Assembly (NCBI GenBank): GCA_965261915.1
Contig: CBDHDW010000013.1
Span: 2,418,001-2,482,000 of the forward strand
Source of the DNA: JAIBDK01 sp965261915
Lineage (GTDB): Bacteria; Pseudomonadota; Gammaproteobacteria; Arenicellales; Poriferihabitantaceae
DNA: 64,000 nucleotides
Reading direction: 5' to 3'
The number at the start of each line of letters is the position of its first letter. Position 1 is the stretch's first letter. This document shows, piece by piece, positions 17,763 to 27,302 of the stretch. The translations under genes were made by a program, and so were the position numbers. The notes beneath the pieces were generated by a model. It ran no database searches, was not told where the DNA came from, and was given only the letters and a program-made list of their open reading frames with translations.

Positions 17763-18890
17763 CTATCCAGAGCTATTCAAAATATCAGAAAAGCTTGATT
17801 TGAAAGCATGCCACCATCCTTTATCATCGTAGAGATAGTATTGCATTTTTAATGTGAAAGCACATCCGGCGATAATGCAAACCAGGCTGATAAAGGAACC
17901 CAGAGCGAGCGTGGAAATACCCGTAACGCCCTGACCAATGGTGCAGCCAAGGGACAGTACACCACCGAATCCCATTAACAATCCACCAATAAGGTGATTT
18001 ATTAAATCAGATTTATCATTAAAACTCTCGATCCTGAAACTACCGCTAAACATACTGTAGGCGAATGATCCGGCCAGTAAACCGAAAACCACGGCAATTC
18101 CAAAATTGATTGTCGATCCAGTGTAGGTCATTAAATAAGTCAGCGCATTTCCTACCGGCGCTATGAAGGAATAACCCTCGGTTGGCAGGGGGTCAAAATC
18201 ATCAAACCCCAGGTGGCCAGTGGTATACCAGGCCAATACAATAATTAACCCTATACCGATTCCCGCCAATAAGTTGTCAAAGTTGGTCCATATGGCACGA
18301 TCCTTAAGCGCGAAAACAATCATGACACCGGCGATAACTAAAGTAACCAGCAAAGTAGCGAATGTTGGTGATAGTCCGAAAACTGAAGATAAAAACTCTG
18401 GTATACCCTGAGTTGACATATCAGCCTGTTCCAGATCAATCGCTGTTGGGTCATTGATCCAGAGTCGCACTAGTGCCAGCAATCCGCGTAATGTCATATA
18501 GGCACTGATCGCCATTACCAACAACACAACCAGCGATTTAAGATTTCCACCACCGACGCGAACGATGGTTCGCTGACCACACCCGGAACCCAGTGTCATA
18601 CCAACGCCGAAAACCAAACCACCGAGGACATGACCTGCCCAGGTGAAGTTTGTTGTTAGATATATCGACTGGGATAAATCAACCAGCCCAAGATGCTGCA
18701 GAATCTGGGCACCGATAATGGCAATTGCAATCGCCAAAAACCAAACTCGCATCCGCGTAAGCGATCCCATATTAATCCAGTCACTCACCGCACCCAGGGT
18801 ACAAAAATGTGTCCGGCTAGCGATTGCGCCGAATGCAAACGCACCCAGAAACCCGCAAAGCGCGATGCTCTGATAGTGTTCCAGTTCCAT
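17763..18890 (-). CDS. YeeE/YedE-family thiosulfate (sulfur) transporter
   Basis: A 375-residue inner-membrane protein with many hydrophobic helices arranged as two YeeE halves. Three conserved cysteine motifs seen in TsuA-type thiosulfate importers are present: THFCTLGAVSDW, GSGCGQRT and LGCTIGQGVTG. It is encoded on the minus strand directly after tusA (16-nt gap), and this pairing of YeeE with a TusA is common. It probably brings thiosulfate or another sulfur compound into the cell and hands sulfur to TusA; direction and substrate are inferred from the family. Confidence 0.9.
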   Translation of the reverse strand: MELEHYQSIALCGFLGAFAFGAIASRTHFCTLGAVSDWINMGSLTRMRVWFLAIAIAIIGAQILQHLGLVDLSQSIYLTTNFTWAGHVLGGLVFGVGMTLGSGCGQRTIVRVGGGNLKSLVVLLVMAISAYMTLRGLLALVRLWINDPTAIDLEQADMSTQGIPEFLSSVFGLSPTFATLLVTLVIAGVMIVFALKDRAIWTNFDNLLAGIGIGLIIVLAWYTTGHLGFDDFDPLPTEGYSFIAPVGNALTYLMTYTGSTINFGIAVVFGLLAGSFAYSMFSGSFRIESFNDKSDLINHLIGGLLMGFGGVLSLGCTIGQGVTGISTLALGSFISLVCIIAGCAFTLKMQYYLYDDKGWWHAFKSSFSDILNSSG

Positions 18891-18906
18891 CGTTATGGAG
18901 TTGAGG

Positions 18907-19137
18907 CTAAGCTTTTTTCAAAAGAAAATGAAATTCGTTACCGGATTCGCTGGACTCGAGCAATTCGTTACCAGTCTGGTTTGCGAAGGATTCAAAATCT
19001 TTTACAGCACCCGGGTCAGTAGCAATAATTTTTAATACTTCTCCGGAGGCCATTCCGCTAATCGCTTTTTTGGCTTTTAAAATGGGCAACGGGCAATTAA
19101 GGTTTCGTGCATCCAGTTCCTGGTTAAATCCAGTCAT
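18907..19137 (-). CDS. tusA: TusA-family sulfur carrier protein
   Basis: TusA (76 residues) carries sulfur as a persulfide on the cysteine of the NCPLPILKAKKAI motif (C15). The rest (GEVLKIIATDPGAVKDFESF) is a normal TusA core. In sulfur oxidisers it delivers sulfur to DsrE. It is the first gene of a two-gene minus-strand operon with yeeE. The upstream region up to 19270 is AT-rich and divergent to the rhodanese-MBL gene. Confidence 0.93.
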   Translation of the reverse strand: MTGFNQELDARNLNCPLPILKAKKAISGMASGEVLKIIATDPGAVKDFESFANQTGNELLESSESGNEFHFLLKKA

Positions 19138-19276
19138 GTTCAGTCCCGGTTTTGTTGGAGTTCCAGTATAGGCCGTTGTTTCGAACAGATAGCCTACTTC
19201 GCATATGAGTATATTATAATCTTCTAATATTTAAAATTCGATATCTTTTAAAATTCAGTTCAGCGAAAATTTGCCC

Positions 19277-20653
19277 ATGACTTTCCATGACTTGACTCAT
19301 TCAATTTGGCTTCGGGGCGGCGCAATGAGATTGGCTTTGTTCGCAGTCGGGTTGCCGTTCTTGCCATTTCATTTCCCCGGGCTGCATGCTGCTGGAATTG
19401 ACGAACAGCTGAAACAGGGTGATGTTTATATAGACGAAATTAATGATCAAATTCGTCATGTTGATACTGCACAGCTGCAAACCATGATTCGTGAAACGGA
19501 AGGTCTGGTATTACTGGATATTCGCGAAGCGGCCGAGATTCCGCAGAGTGGTGGAACGATTGATGCGCCAAGAGTGTTTAATGTGAGTCGGGGCTGGCTT
19601 GAGTTTCGGGTCCCAGAACGCGTACCGAATAAAGATACGCCAATAGTTGTGTTCTGTAATTTGATTCTGAGAAGTCCACTCGCAGTTAAGAGGCTCAACG
19701 ATATGGGATATACCCAGGTATACAATTATGCAGACGGTTTCCCAGCCTGGCGTGATCAGGGATTGCCGGTTACCGATGATACTGCGCCGCACAATATGTT
19801 ATTCCAAAGCCCGGTTCAGGTGACAGAAAATGTCTGGTCTGCCATTGGTGCTACGACACCGCCCACCTATGAGAATTCCGGGCACAATAATAATTTATCT
19901 TATATCGTGACGACGGCAGGGGTGGTTGTTGTGAATGCTGGAGACAATGCACTGTTAGCGGAATCGTTGCACAAAGAAATACGTAAAGTGACTGACCAAC
20001 CGGTTAAATACGTTATTCTGGAAAACGGCCAGGGCCATGCCATGCTCGGCAGCCACTACTGGCAGCAACAGGGCGCGCAGATTGTTGCCCATGTTGATAC
20101 TTACGATGAAATCAAATCTCACGGAAAAGATACTTTGCTGTCGATGCAGGAAGGTCGGCGGGACAAAGCGATGGGCACAGATTTAACTTTACCGGATATT
20201 ACGTTCGATGATAACTACGTCATTGAACTTGGCGGAGAAACCATCGAAGCATTGTATCTCGGGCCAGCGCACAGTGCTGGAGATATTTCGGTGTGGCTGC
20301 CGAAACAAAAACTGGTCATAGCCGGAGACGTTGCATTCCATGAAAGATTGCTGCCAGTGATGGCGCATACTGATACTGCGGGATGGATTAAAACCTGGGA
20401 TAACTTTATCGCCTTGGGCGCAACCACGGTCATTCCCGGCCATGGTGGGCCAACTGATTATGAACAGGTGACACGGTACACCGTCGATTATTTAACCTAC
20501 ATGCGCAAACAAATTGCAGCCTTGATCGAGCAAGGCGGCGAACTGAATGACGCTTACAATATCGATCAATCAGCATTCAGCCATTTAGACACTTACTTTG
20601 AACTCGCCCGACAAAATGCGGGACGTATTTTTCGTGATATGGAGTTCGAATAA
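19277..20653 (+). CDS. Periplasmic rhodanese/metallo-beta-lactamase fusion
   Basis: About 458 residues. A signal peptide (MRLALFAVGLPFLPF...) is followed by a rhodanese-like domain with cysteine in VVFCNLILRSPLAV, then a metallo-beta-lactamase fold domain. In the second domain the usual HxHxDH metal motif is replaced by ENGQGHAMLG, while the later ligands look kept (GPAHSAGD, AGDVAF, IPGHGG). Related SoxH-type proteins sit near sox genes. An ATG at 19325 is an alternative start just before the signal peptide. It is 41 nt ahead of soxB and likely co-transcribed. A role in sulfur handling in the periplasm is inferred. Confidence 0.8.
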   Translation: MTFHDLTHSIWLRGGAMRLALFAVGLPFLPFHFPGLHAAGIDEQLKQGDVYIDEINDQIRHVDTAQLQTMIRETEGLVLLDIREAAEIPQSGGTIDAPRVFNVSRGWLEFRVPERVPNKDTPIVVFCNLILRSPLAVKRLNDMGYTQVYNYADGFPAWRDQGLPVTDDTAPHNMLFQSPVQVTENVWSAIGATTPPTYENSGHNNNLSYIVTTAGVVVVNAGDNALLAESLHKEIRKVTDQPVKYVILENGQGHAMLGSHYWQQQGAQIVAHVDTYDEIKSHGKDTLLSMQEGRRDKAMGTDLTLPDITFDDNYVIELGGETIEALYLGPAHSAGDISVWLPKQKLVIAGDVAFHERLLPVMAHTDTAGWIKTWDNFIALGATTVIPGHGGPTDYEQVTRYTVDYLTYMRKQIAALIEQGGELNDAYNIDQSAFSHLDTYFELARQNAGRIFRDMEFE

Positions 20654-20694
20654 AACTCGAACCCTGCACACTCAACTGAACACGGTAATAAATT

Positions 20695-22608
20695 ATGAAG
20701 TCGCTCTCACGCAGAACGCTGCTTAAGCTCATTGGCTATAGCGCAACTGGATCACTTGCAGCGTTATCCGGCGAATCAACCGCTAGGCATGCGCAAGCGC
20801 AGTCCGCCGACGATTTATACGATCTGCCCATGGCAGGAAATGCCCGGATACTCCATACCACTGATATCCACGCTCAGCTATTGCCGGTTTACTATCGTGA
20901 GCCTAACGTCAATCTCGGCGTCGGCGATGCCCGCGGCAAGCTTCCGCACCTGGTTGGGAATGCATTGCTTGAAGAGGCGGGACTGGCGAAGGATAGTCTT
21001 TCTTCTTACGCATTTACCAGTCTGGATTTTGAAAACGGTGCCCGCAAGTTTGGTCGAATGGGCGGATTCCCGCAATTGAAAACCCTCTACAATCAACTGC
21101 GTGAACAGGCAGGCGGAATTTCAAATACATTGACGATGGATGGCGGGGATTTATGGCAAGGATCAGCCACCGCGCTTTGGACACGGGGTAAGGATATGGT
21201 TGAAGCATCGAATCTGCTTGGCGTTGAAGTAATGACCGGGCATTGGGAGTTTACTTACCACGAGGCCGAGCTGTTAGAAAACCTGCAGTTATTCAATGGT
21301 GAGTTTCTCTCGCAAAATATTCGCGTAAAAGAAGACAGTTTATTTGAAGACGCGTATTTTGAAATGGTGGATCAATATGGCGGGCTGGGTCTTTATGATG
21401 AAGATAATGCAATCGCATTCAAGCCCTATACAACAAAAACCATTGCTGGCAACAAAATCGTCATTATCGGTCAGGCATTTCCGAGAACCGCGAATGCCAA
21501 TCCGCAGGGCTTTATTCCAGACTGGTCATTCGGAATTCGTGAAGAGGATATGCAGGCACTGATCGGGCAGATCAAAGCGGATGAATCTCCAGACGCGACG
21601 ATTTTACTTTCCCACAATGGAATGGATGTGGATCTTAAACTCGCCAGTCGGGTTGATGGTATCGATGCCATTTTTGGCGGACACACCCATGACGGCGTGC
21701 CGCTTCCTGTTGAAGTAACAACGCCGAGTGGTGAGCTTTGTCTGGTAACAAACGCCGGCACCAACGGCAAGTTTGTTGGCGTAATGGACATGGATATATC
21801 GGACCGCAAGGTCCAAGGCATGGAATATCACCTGCTGCCAGTATTCGAAGAATTGCTTGATGCAGATGAAGCAATGCAGACCTATGTTGATTCTGTACGG
21901 TCCACGCGTTACGACGACACCATTGTCGAGTGCAGGGCGGAAGCATTCAGGATTAATACAGCTCGAGAAGGCAAAACGTTTGGTGAAATCCTCGATGAAA
22001 AACTGGCCATCGCCGATCAATTGCTGTTTCGTCGGGGCAATTTTATGGGGACCTGGGATCAGCTCATTTGTGATGCACTGAAGCATGAATATGATGCTGA
22101 AGTTACCTTGTCTCCCGGGTTTCGCTGGGGCACGTCAGTTTTGCCCGGGGAATGGATCACCATGGAAGATGTCATGACACAAACTGCAATGACCTACGGG
22201 GAAACTTATATCCAGGAGATGACCGGCGAAGCGATTTTTACCATTCTGGAATCCGTTGCAGACAATCTGTTTGATCCGGATCCGTATTTTCAGTCCGGTG
22301 GCGATATGGTTCGCGTGGGGGGGTTGGACTATGCCATTGATCCGTCCAATCCTTTGTTAGAGCGAATTATCCGGGCGACGCTGGATTCTGGTGAAAAACT
22401 CGATCCTGCCGGAACTTATCGAGTTGCCGGCTGGGCCGTTGTCGGAGATCATCCTGATGGACGCTTAATCTGGGACATCGTTCGGGATTATCTGCTGTCA
22501 CAAAAAGATGAAAACAATGTGATTACGATATCACGTGTTTATCATCCTGAACTGGTCGGTGTTTCGGGCAACCCGGGAATTGAAGACTATCCCGGCAGGT
22601 TATCCTGA
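20695..22608 (+). CDS. soxB: SoxB, thiosulfohydrolase
   Basis: SoxB (637 residues, slightly long) is the dimanganese enzyme that hydrolyses the sulfonate from SoxYZ-bound thiosulfate, releasing sulfate. A Tat-type signal is present (SRRTLLKLIGYSATG). Metal-binding motifs are HTTDIHAQLLP, DGGDLWQGS, VMTGHWEFTYH and FGGHTHDGVP, in the order of the 5'-nucleotidase superfamily. It is followed by a 217-bp AT-rich gap before soxX, so soxXYZAK may have their own promoter there. Confidence 0.96.
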   Translation: MKSLSRRTLLKLIGYSATGSLAALSGESTARHAQAQSADDLYDLPMAGNARILHTTDIHAQLLPVYYREPNVNLGVGDARGKLPHLVGNALLEEAGLAKDSLSSYAFTSLDFENGARKFGRMGGFPQLKTLYNQLREQAGGISNTLTMDGGDLWQGSATALWTRGKDMVEASNLLGVEVMTGHWEFTYHEAELLENLQLFNGEFLSQNIRVKEDSLFEDAYFEMVDQYGGLGLYDEDNAIAFKPYTTKTIAGNKIVIIGQAFPRTANANPQGFIPDWSFGIREEDMQALIGQIKADESPDATILLSHNGMDVDLKLASRVDGIDAIFGGHTHDGVPLPVEVTTPSGELCLVTNAGTNGKFVGVMDMDISDRKVQGMEYHLLPVFEELLDADEAMQTYVDSVRSTRYDDTIVECRAEAFRINTAREGKTFGEILDEKLAIADQLLFRRGNFMGTWDQLICDALKHEYDAEVTLSPGFRWGTSVLPGEWITMEDVMTQTAMTYGETYIQEMTGEAIFTILESVADNLFDPDPYFQSGGDMVRVGGLDYAIDPSNPLLERIIRATLDSGEKLDPAGTYRVAGWAVVGDHPDGRLIWDIVRDYLLSQKDENNVITISRVYHPELVGVSGNPGIEDYPGRLS

Positions 22609-22825
22609 CCGGAGATTCTTATTCGTTGAACTTGTCATCTGCTTAACTGAGTCTTGATCCATTTTGGCTATAGCGGTTCCAGAGTTAGCGAGTTTGTCTG
22701 TAATCAGTCAAATATTTTTGTTTTATTGGAAGTTGTATATTCGTGAATAATAAATTAGTATTCTCTTGTACATAAAATATATACACGTTCCATCACAGTT
22801 AAATACCAATCTTGAGGAAAGATGA

Positions 22826-23185
22826 ATGATTAAAAAAGCCACTGTGATCGCGTTTCTGACTCCAATCATATTATTTGGTTCGGCAGTTGGTGGCATTGCA
22901 GTTGCTGATGACGCGATGATCGAAAATGGCAAACAGCTGACTTTCGATAGAAAGAAAGGAAACTGTCTGGCATGCCACGTAATTGCAGACGGTTCGCTTC
23001 CAGGAAACCAGGGTCCTCCTCTGGTCGCGATGCCAGCGCGATTCCCTGATAAGGCAACGTTGCGCGCCCAGATTGATAACCCTCTCGATAAAAACCCTAA
23101 CAGCATTATGCCTCCGTTTGGGCTGCACAATATCCTCTCTGCAGAGGAGATCGATGCAATCGTAGAATATATTTACACCTTGTAA
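22826..23185 (+). CDS. soxX: SoxX, monoheme cytochrome c
   Basis: SoxX (119 residues) is the small c-type cytochrome partner of SoxA. A signal peptide (FLTPIILFGSAVGGIAVA) precedes the heme site CLACH. The later methionine in SIMPPFG is the likely sixth ligand. AGGAAAG before the ATG is the ribosome-binding site. It is followed by soxY after 15 nt. Confidence 0.94.
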   Translation: MIKKATVIAFLTPIILFGSAVGGIAVADDAMIENGKQLTFDRKKGNCLACHVIADGSLPGNQGPPLVAMPARFPDKATLRAQIDNPLDKNPNSIMPPFGLHNILSAEEIDAIVEYIYTL

Positions 23186-23200
23186 CGTCGTGAGAATTGA

Positions 23201-23671
23201 ATGATGAAGAGAAGAGAATTTAACCAATCTTTGGTTGCGGTATCAGCGCTAGGCGTTGCCGCCGCTTGCGGTTTTTTGCCTAAAACCGTTTCAGCCTCAG
23301 CGTGGCCAACCTCAGCTTTTGATGCTGAAAGTATGGATGACGCTTTAAACGCGCTTTACGGCACCACTGAAGCACAGGCCAGTGATGCTATTTCCTTTAA
23401 GGCTCCTGATATCGCTGAAAACGGCGCGGTGGTTCCCGTATCCATTATTGCCGATCTGCCAAACGTTGAGCACGTTGCCTTGCTGGTTGAGAACAACCCA
23501 TCTCCACTGGCAGCCACATTTGAGATTCCCGCACCAGGGCCGACCACGGTGGGCACTCGAATTAAAATGGGAAAAACATCGCCATTGATTGCGATGGTTC
23601 GTGCTGACGGCAAGTTGTATAAAGCGGTGAGTAAAGATGTCAAAGTCACCATTGGCGGCTGCGGAGGATAA
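23201..23671 (+). CDS. soxY: SoxY, sulfur-carrier subunit
   Basis: SoxY (156 residues) carries the growing sulfur chain on the cysteine of its C-terminal GGCGG arm, visible as VTIGGCGG at the end. A twin-arginine-like signal (KRREFNQSLVAVSALG) leads the protein. The gene ends 1 nt before soxZ. ATGATG at the start leaves the exact first residue open. Confidence 0.95.
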   Translation: MMKRREFNQSLVAVSALGVAAACGFLPKTVSASAWPTSAFDAESMDDALNALYGTTEAQASDAISFKAPDIAENGAVVPVSIIADLPNVEHVALLVENNPSPLAATFEIPAPGPTTVGTRIKMGKTSPLIAMVRADGKLYKAVSKDVKVTIGGCGG

Positions 23672-23672
23672 G

Positions 23673-23981
23673 ATGGCTATTAAATGTAAAGCAAAAGCAG
23701 CAGACGGTATGGTTGAAGTGAAAGTGCTTATGAAGCACTCCATGGAAACCGGTTTGAGCAAAGACAAAAAAACCGGGGAACTGATTCCTGCGCACTATAT
23801 TACTGAAGTTTCGTGTTCACACAACGGCACGGAAATTTTTCGCTGTAATATGGGGCCGGCAATCTCAAAGAACCCCTATCTGTCATTTATTGTTTCAGGA
23901 CCGCAAGCCGGTGATACCTTGCAGTTGTCTTCAGTGGACAACACGGGTGAAGCGGATTCTGGTGAAACGGTTGTCAAATAA
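23673..23981 (+). CDS. soxZ: SoxZ
   Basis: SoxZ (102 residues) forms the carrier heterodimer with SoxY. The start ATG at 23673 (MAIKCKAKAADGMVEVK) lies 1 nt after the soxY stop and follows the GGAGGATA site in the end of soxY. Typical family text is HPMETG-like (KHSMETGLSKDKKTGELIP) and PAHYITEV. No signal peptide, as expected since it is exported with SoxY. Confidence 0.95.
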   Translation: MAIKCKAKAADGMVEVKVLMKHSMETGLSKDKKTGELIPAHYITEVSCSHNGTEIFRCNMGPAISKNPYLSFIVSGPQAGDTLQLSSVDNTGEADSGETVVK

Positions 23982-24047
23982 AACAACCGTCCGGGATGAT
24001 AGATTTTTACTCCAACACGACGGATAACACTCCAACGGAGAGAAATA

Positions 24048-24875
24048 ATGAAAAAACTGATCGTTACCCTCACCGCGCTCATCAGCGCGACAACCTGGGC
24101 AGGTTTACAGGCCAGCCCCGAAGCCGATCGCGCCGCATTTGAGCAATACTTTACCGATAAATTTCCGCAAACCGAACTCAGTGATTTTGCCAATGGAGTC
24201 TATTCCATTGATGCTCCGTCACGAGAACAGTGGGAGGAAATCGAAGAATTCCCTCCATATGAGCTTGCAATTGATGCCGGTATGGCTGAATGGAACAAGG
24301 CATTTGCCAATGGTAAAACCTACGCTGGCTGTTTCGACAATGATGGTGCCGTTCGGGGTCAGTACCCTTATTGGGATGCGGATAGAAAAGAAGTAATCAC
24401 CATGGAGCTTGCAATCAACGAGTGCCGGGAAGCGAATGGCGAAGAACCGATAAAATACAGCAAAGGCAAAATGGCTGATCTTTCGGCATACATGTCTTTT
24501 ATTTCACGCGGTCAAACTGTCAATGTTGTTATCCCCGACGATGATGCGCTGGCAGCGTATGAACGCGGTAAGGTGTTTTACTACAGTAAACGCGGGCAAT
24601 TAAACTTTTCCTGTTTTGATTGCCATGGCGGTGGAGCCGGCAATTACGTTCGCGCAGACAAGCTAAGCCCCGGTCTGGGACATACAACACATTGGCCCGT
24701 ATACCGTTCTAAGTGGGGAGGAATGGGTACTTTGCATCGTCGATTCGGCGGTTGTAACAAGCAGGTTCGATCCAAGCCATTTAAATCACAAAGCCAAAAT
24801 TATCGTGAACTCGAATACTTTTTGACCTATATGAGTAATGGTTTAGAGTACAACGGCCCCGGCGCACGAAAATAA
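24048..24875 (+). CDS. soxA: SoxA, cytochrome c (single-heme type)
   Basis: SoxA (275 residues) with SoxX joins thiosulfate to SoxY. A signal peptide (ALISATTWAGLQA) is followed by one heme site CFDCH and the persulfide-ligand cysteine in FGGCNKQVRSKPF. The N-terminal second heme of diheme SoxA is missing: the equivalent region has only AGCFDND. A good GGAGAG site lies before the ATG. It is followed 6 nt later by soxK. Confidence 0.95.
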   Translation: MKKLIVTLTALISATTWAGLQASPEADRAAFEQYFTDKFPQTELSDFANGVYSIDAPSREQWEEIEEFPPYELAIDAGMAEWNKAFANGKTYAGCFDNDGAVRGQYPYWDADRKEVITMELAINECREANGEEPIKYSKGKMADLSAYMSFISRGQTVNVVIPDDDALAAYERGKVFYYSKRGQLNFSCFDCHGGGAGNYVRADKLSPGLGHTTHWPVYRSKWGGMGTLHRRFGGCNKQVRSKPFKSQSQNYRELEYFLTYMSNGLEYNGPGARK

Positions 24876-24881
24876 CAGGAG

Positions 24882-25196
24882 ATGATGATGAAAAACTTAA
24901 TCAAACTAGTCGTTCCAGCAGTATTATTTTCTCTGGTCATCGGTTCAAACAGCTTTGCCAGCGATGAATTCACAGCAGCGTGGGATGCCGCTGATCAGCG
25001 CCGACAGGACGCTGCTGCTGTGGGTTATGAATGGCGAGATACCGGCAAGATACTGGGTCAGGCAAAAGATGCTGCGGATGGCGGCGATATGGATAAAGCC
25101 ATGAAACTGGTGGCGAAAGCGCATGAGCAGTCAGAAGATGCCATTGCCCAACAAGCTCGGGAAGCGAAGCTCTGGCAGGCGCGTGTTCCACAATAG
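24882..25196 (+). CDS. soxK: SoxK/SAXB, SoxAX-binding protein
   Basis: A 104-residue secreted small protein with a signal peptide (VVPAVLFSLVIGSNSFA) and a helical body (WDAADQRRQDAAAVGYEWR, AMKLVAKAHEQSEDAI). This matches SoxK (SAXB), which binds SoxAX and raises its activity. The run ATGATGATG leaves the exact start open. It is the last sox gene, followed by a clear terminator. Confidence 0.85.
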   Translation: MMMKNLIKLVVPAVLFSLVIGSNSFASDEFTAAWDAADQRRQDAAAVGYEWRDTGKILGQAKDAADGGDMDKAMKLVAKAHEQSEDAIAQQAREAKLWQARVPQ

Positions 25197-25215
25197 ATTG
25201 ATCTGTCAAAAGCAT

Positions 25216-25246
25216 AAAAAGGCGCCGCAAGAAGCGCCTTTTTTAT
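25216..25246 (+). terminator. Rho-independent terminator after soxK
   Basis: AAAAAGGCGC pairs with GCGCCTTTTT around the loop CGCAAGAA, followed by a T run. It ends the sox transcript 20 nt after soxK. Confidence 0.9.
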
Positions 25247-25413
25247 TTTCGTGGCTTAGAAATTATGGGTTGATACGTTTAGAATAACGCCATGGACAAA
25301 ATAAGTGACTGGCAGGCTATTTCACGGGTAGCATCTAACCGCAACATGCCCGTTGTCGTCATGGTTGATCAGGATCATTGTCCCTATTGCCGAAGAGTGG
25401 AGTCAGAGTTTTT

Positions 25414-27302
25414 TCCTGACTTCGACGGTCCACCCCACGCAGATCGCCCACAGCCCAATAAACACGCGGGGGTGGTAGAGAAACTGGTTTGTAGTGCCTA
25501 TCTTAATATTTGTGTTGATTTCGGCAATAGCACAGTGTAAACTCACCCCATGTTCGTTCGCGTTAAATCGACACCCAATAGCCCAAGACAATCGGTTCAG
25601 ATTGTTTCATCCGTGCGCGTCGGCGATAAGGTCAAGCAAAAGATTGTGCGTTATGTCGGCATTGCCATGGATGACGAGGAGTTGGCGCAGTTGAAGGCTT
25701 TGGCCGAAGTCGTCAAGGCGAAGCTTGAAGCCCAACACCAGCCCGGTTTGTTTCCGCCTGAGGCGGTCGCCAAACAGATGCTTGAAGCGAAAGCAGCCAA
25801 AGCGTCCAAAGCCACCTTGAATGTTGACCTGAGGCAGATGGTGGAAGAACAACGGGTGGTGCTGGGCATTCATGAGGTGTATGGCGCGGTCTATCGCCAG
25901 TTGTCGTTCGATACCCTGTTGCCGCAAAAGAAGTATCGTGCCTCCACAGAAGCCCTGTTCCATTGTGTGATGGCACGCATTGCCAATCCTAAAAGTAAGC
26001 GCGGCAGTGTGCAGCAGCTGGAGCAGGACTTTGGCGTTTCTTTGTCCTTAGAGAAAGTTTATCGGATGATGGATCAGCTGGACGATAACACCATCAGCCG
26101 GCTGCAAGCGATGACCTGTGAAGGCACGCGATCCTTGTTATCTGGTGCGTTGGATGTGTTGTTTTTTGACTGTACGACGCTCTATTTTGAGTCTTTCAAG
26201 GAAGACGAATTAAAACAAAATGGCTACAGCAAGGACTGTAAATTTAATCAGCCCCAGGTATTGCTGGCTTTGCTGGTCACCCGCGAAGGTCTGCCGGTCG
26301 GCTACGAAGTGTTCCCTGGTGCTACTTTCGAGGGTCATAGCCTAATCAGCGTTTTGCAGACGATGCAAGCGCGCTATGATGTCCGGAAAATGATCTTTGT
26401 CGCTGATCGAGGCATGCTGAATGAAGACAATCTAAGCGCCCTGGATGAGGCGGGTGCTTATTACATCGTCGGGGCGAAACTAAAACAATTGCCCGCTGCA
26501 CTACAAACCAGGGTATTGGATAAGTCGGCTTATCAGCCGCTTGGCAAAGACGGATCAAGCGCAGCCGAGCTGACACACAAGAAGAGACGACTCATTGTCT
26601 CACATTGTCCAAAGCGTGCGGATAAAGATCAACATGACCGACAAAAGGCAGTCGATCGGCTCATCAAGAAAATCGGTAAAAGCCAGAACCCCAAGGACTT
26701 ATTAAATAACTACGGCTATAAAAAGTTTCTGATTATCAAGGGAAAAACCAGCCTGAGTATCAACCAAGATAAAATTGATGCCGAAAGCCGCTGGGACGGC
26801 TTGCATGGGGTGATTACCAATTTGCCCGATACGCCGCACCAAGAAGTGTTATCACACTATCGCGGCTTATGGCAGGTTGAAGAAAGTTTCCGCATCACTA
26901 AGCACGACTTGAAAGTACGCCCCATCTATCACTGGACACCCTCAAGAGTGCGTGCCCACATTGCCATTTCGTTCATGGCTTTTGCCTGCATCAGACAGAT
27001 AATGTATCGAATCAAGCTACAACACAAGGCCTTATCCCCTGCTGTTATCCGTAATGCCTTGATTCATGTGCAACACAGCGTGTTCAAACACAAGCGCACC
27101 AAACAGCGTTATGTCATGCCTTCTCAAATCAATCCAGAGGCAAAAAAAATCTATGCTGTGATGGGATTAAAAGCGACCACCACAGCTTACCCACTGTACT
27201 AATTGACATAATTCTTCAATATCTGGGCATTTGTAGTGCCTAGATATTTTTGTGTTTCTTTATAAATCAATGACTTATGAGGGTTGACCGTCGAAGTCAG
27301 GA
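25414..27302 (+). mobile_element. IS1634-type insertion sequence, copy 1
   Basis: A 1889-bp element bounded by inverted repeats TCCTGACTTCGACGGTC (left) and its complement at 27286-27302. Inside lies one transposase gene. The 13-mer TTTGTAGTGCCTA occurs in direct orientation near both ends (25488-25500 and 27230-27242). No target-site duplication is seen. It is inserted within a thioredoxin-like gene. A second copy is at 40031-41958. Confidence 0.92.
25550..27202 (+). CDS. IS1634-family transposase (copy 1)
   Basis: A 550-residue DDE transposase beginning MFVRVKSTPNSPRQSVQIV, typical of the IS1634 family (IS4-like group). The acidic catalytic residues are expected in VLFFDCTTLYFES, IFVADRGML and the later YRGLWQVEESFR (Y-x2-E region). 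Relative to copy 2 it lacks two short stretches (5 and 8 residues), and is otherwise almost identical. The frame is intact, so it may be active. Confidence 0.93.
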   Translation: MFVRVKSTPNSPRQSVQIVSSVRVGDKVKQKIVRYVGIAMDDEELAQLKALAEVVKAKLEAQHQPGLFPPEAVAKQMLEAKAAKASKATLNVDLRQMVEEQRVVLGIHEVYGAVYRQLSFDTLLPQKKYRASTEALFHCVMARIANPKSKRGSVQQLEQDFGVSLSLEKVYRMMDQLDDNTISRLQAMTCEGTRSLLSGALDVLFFDCTTLYFESFKEDELKQNGYSKDCKFNQPQVLLALLVTREGLPVGYEVFPGATFEGHSLISVLQTMQARYDVRKMIFVADRGMLNEDNLSALDEAGAYYIVGAKLKQLPAALQTRVLDKSAYQPLGKDGSSAAELTHKKRRLIVSHCPKRADKDQHDRQKAVDRLIKKIGKSQNPKDLLNNYGYKKFLIIKGKTSLSINQDKIDAESRWDGLHGVITNLPDTPHQEVLSHYRGLWQVEESFRITKHDLKVRPIYHWTPSRVRAHIAISFMAFACIRQIMYRIKLQHKALSPAVIRNALIHVQHSVFKHKRTKQRYVMPSQINPEAKKIYAVMGLKATTTAYPLY

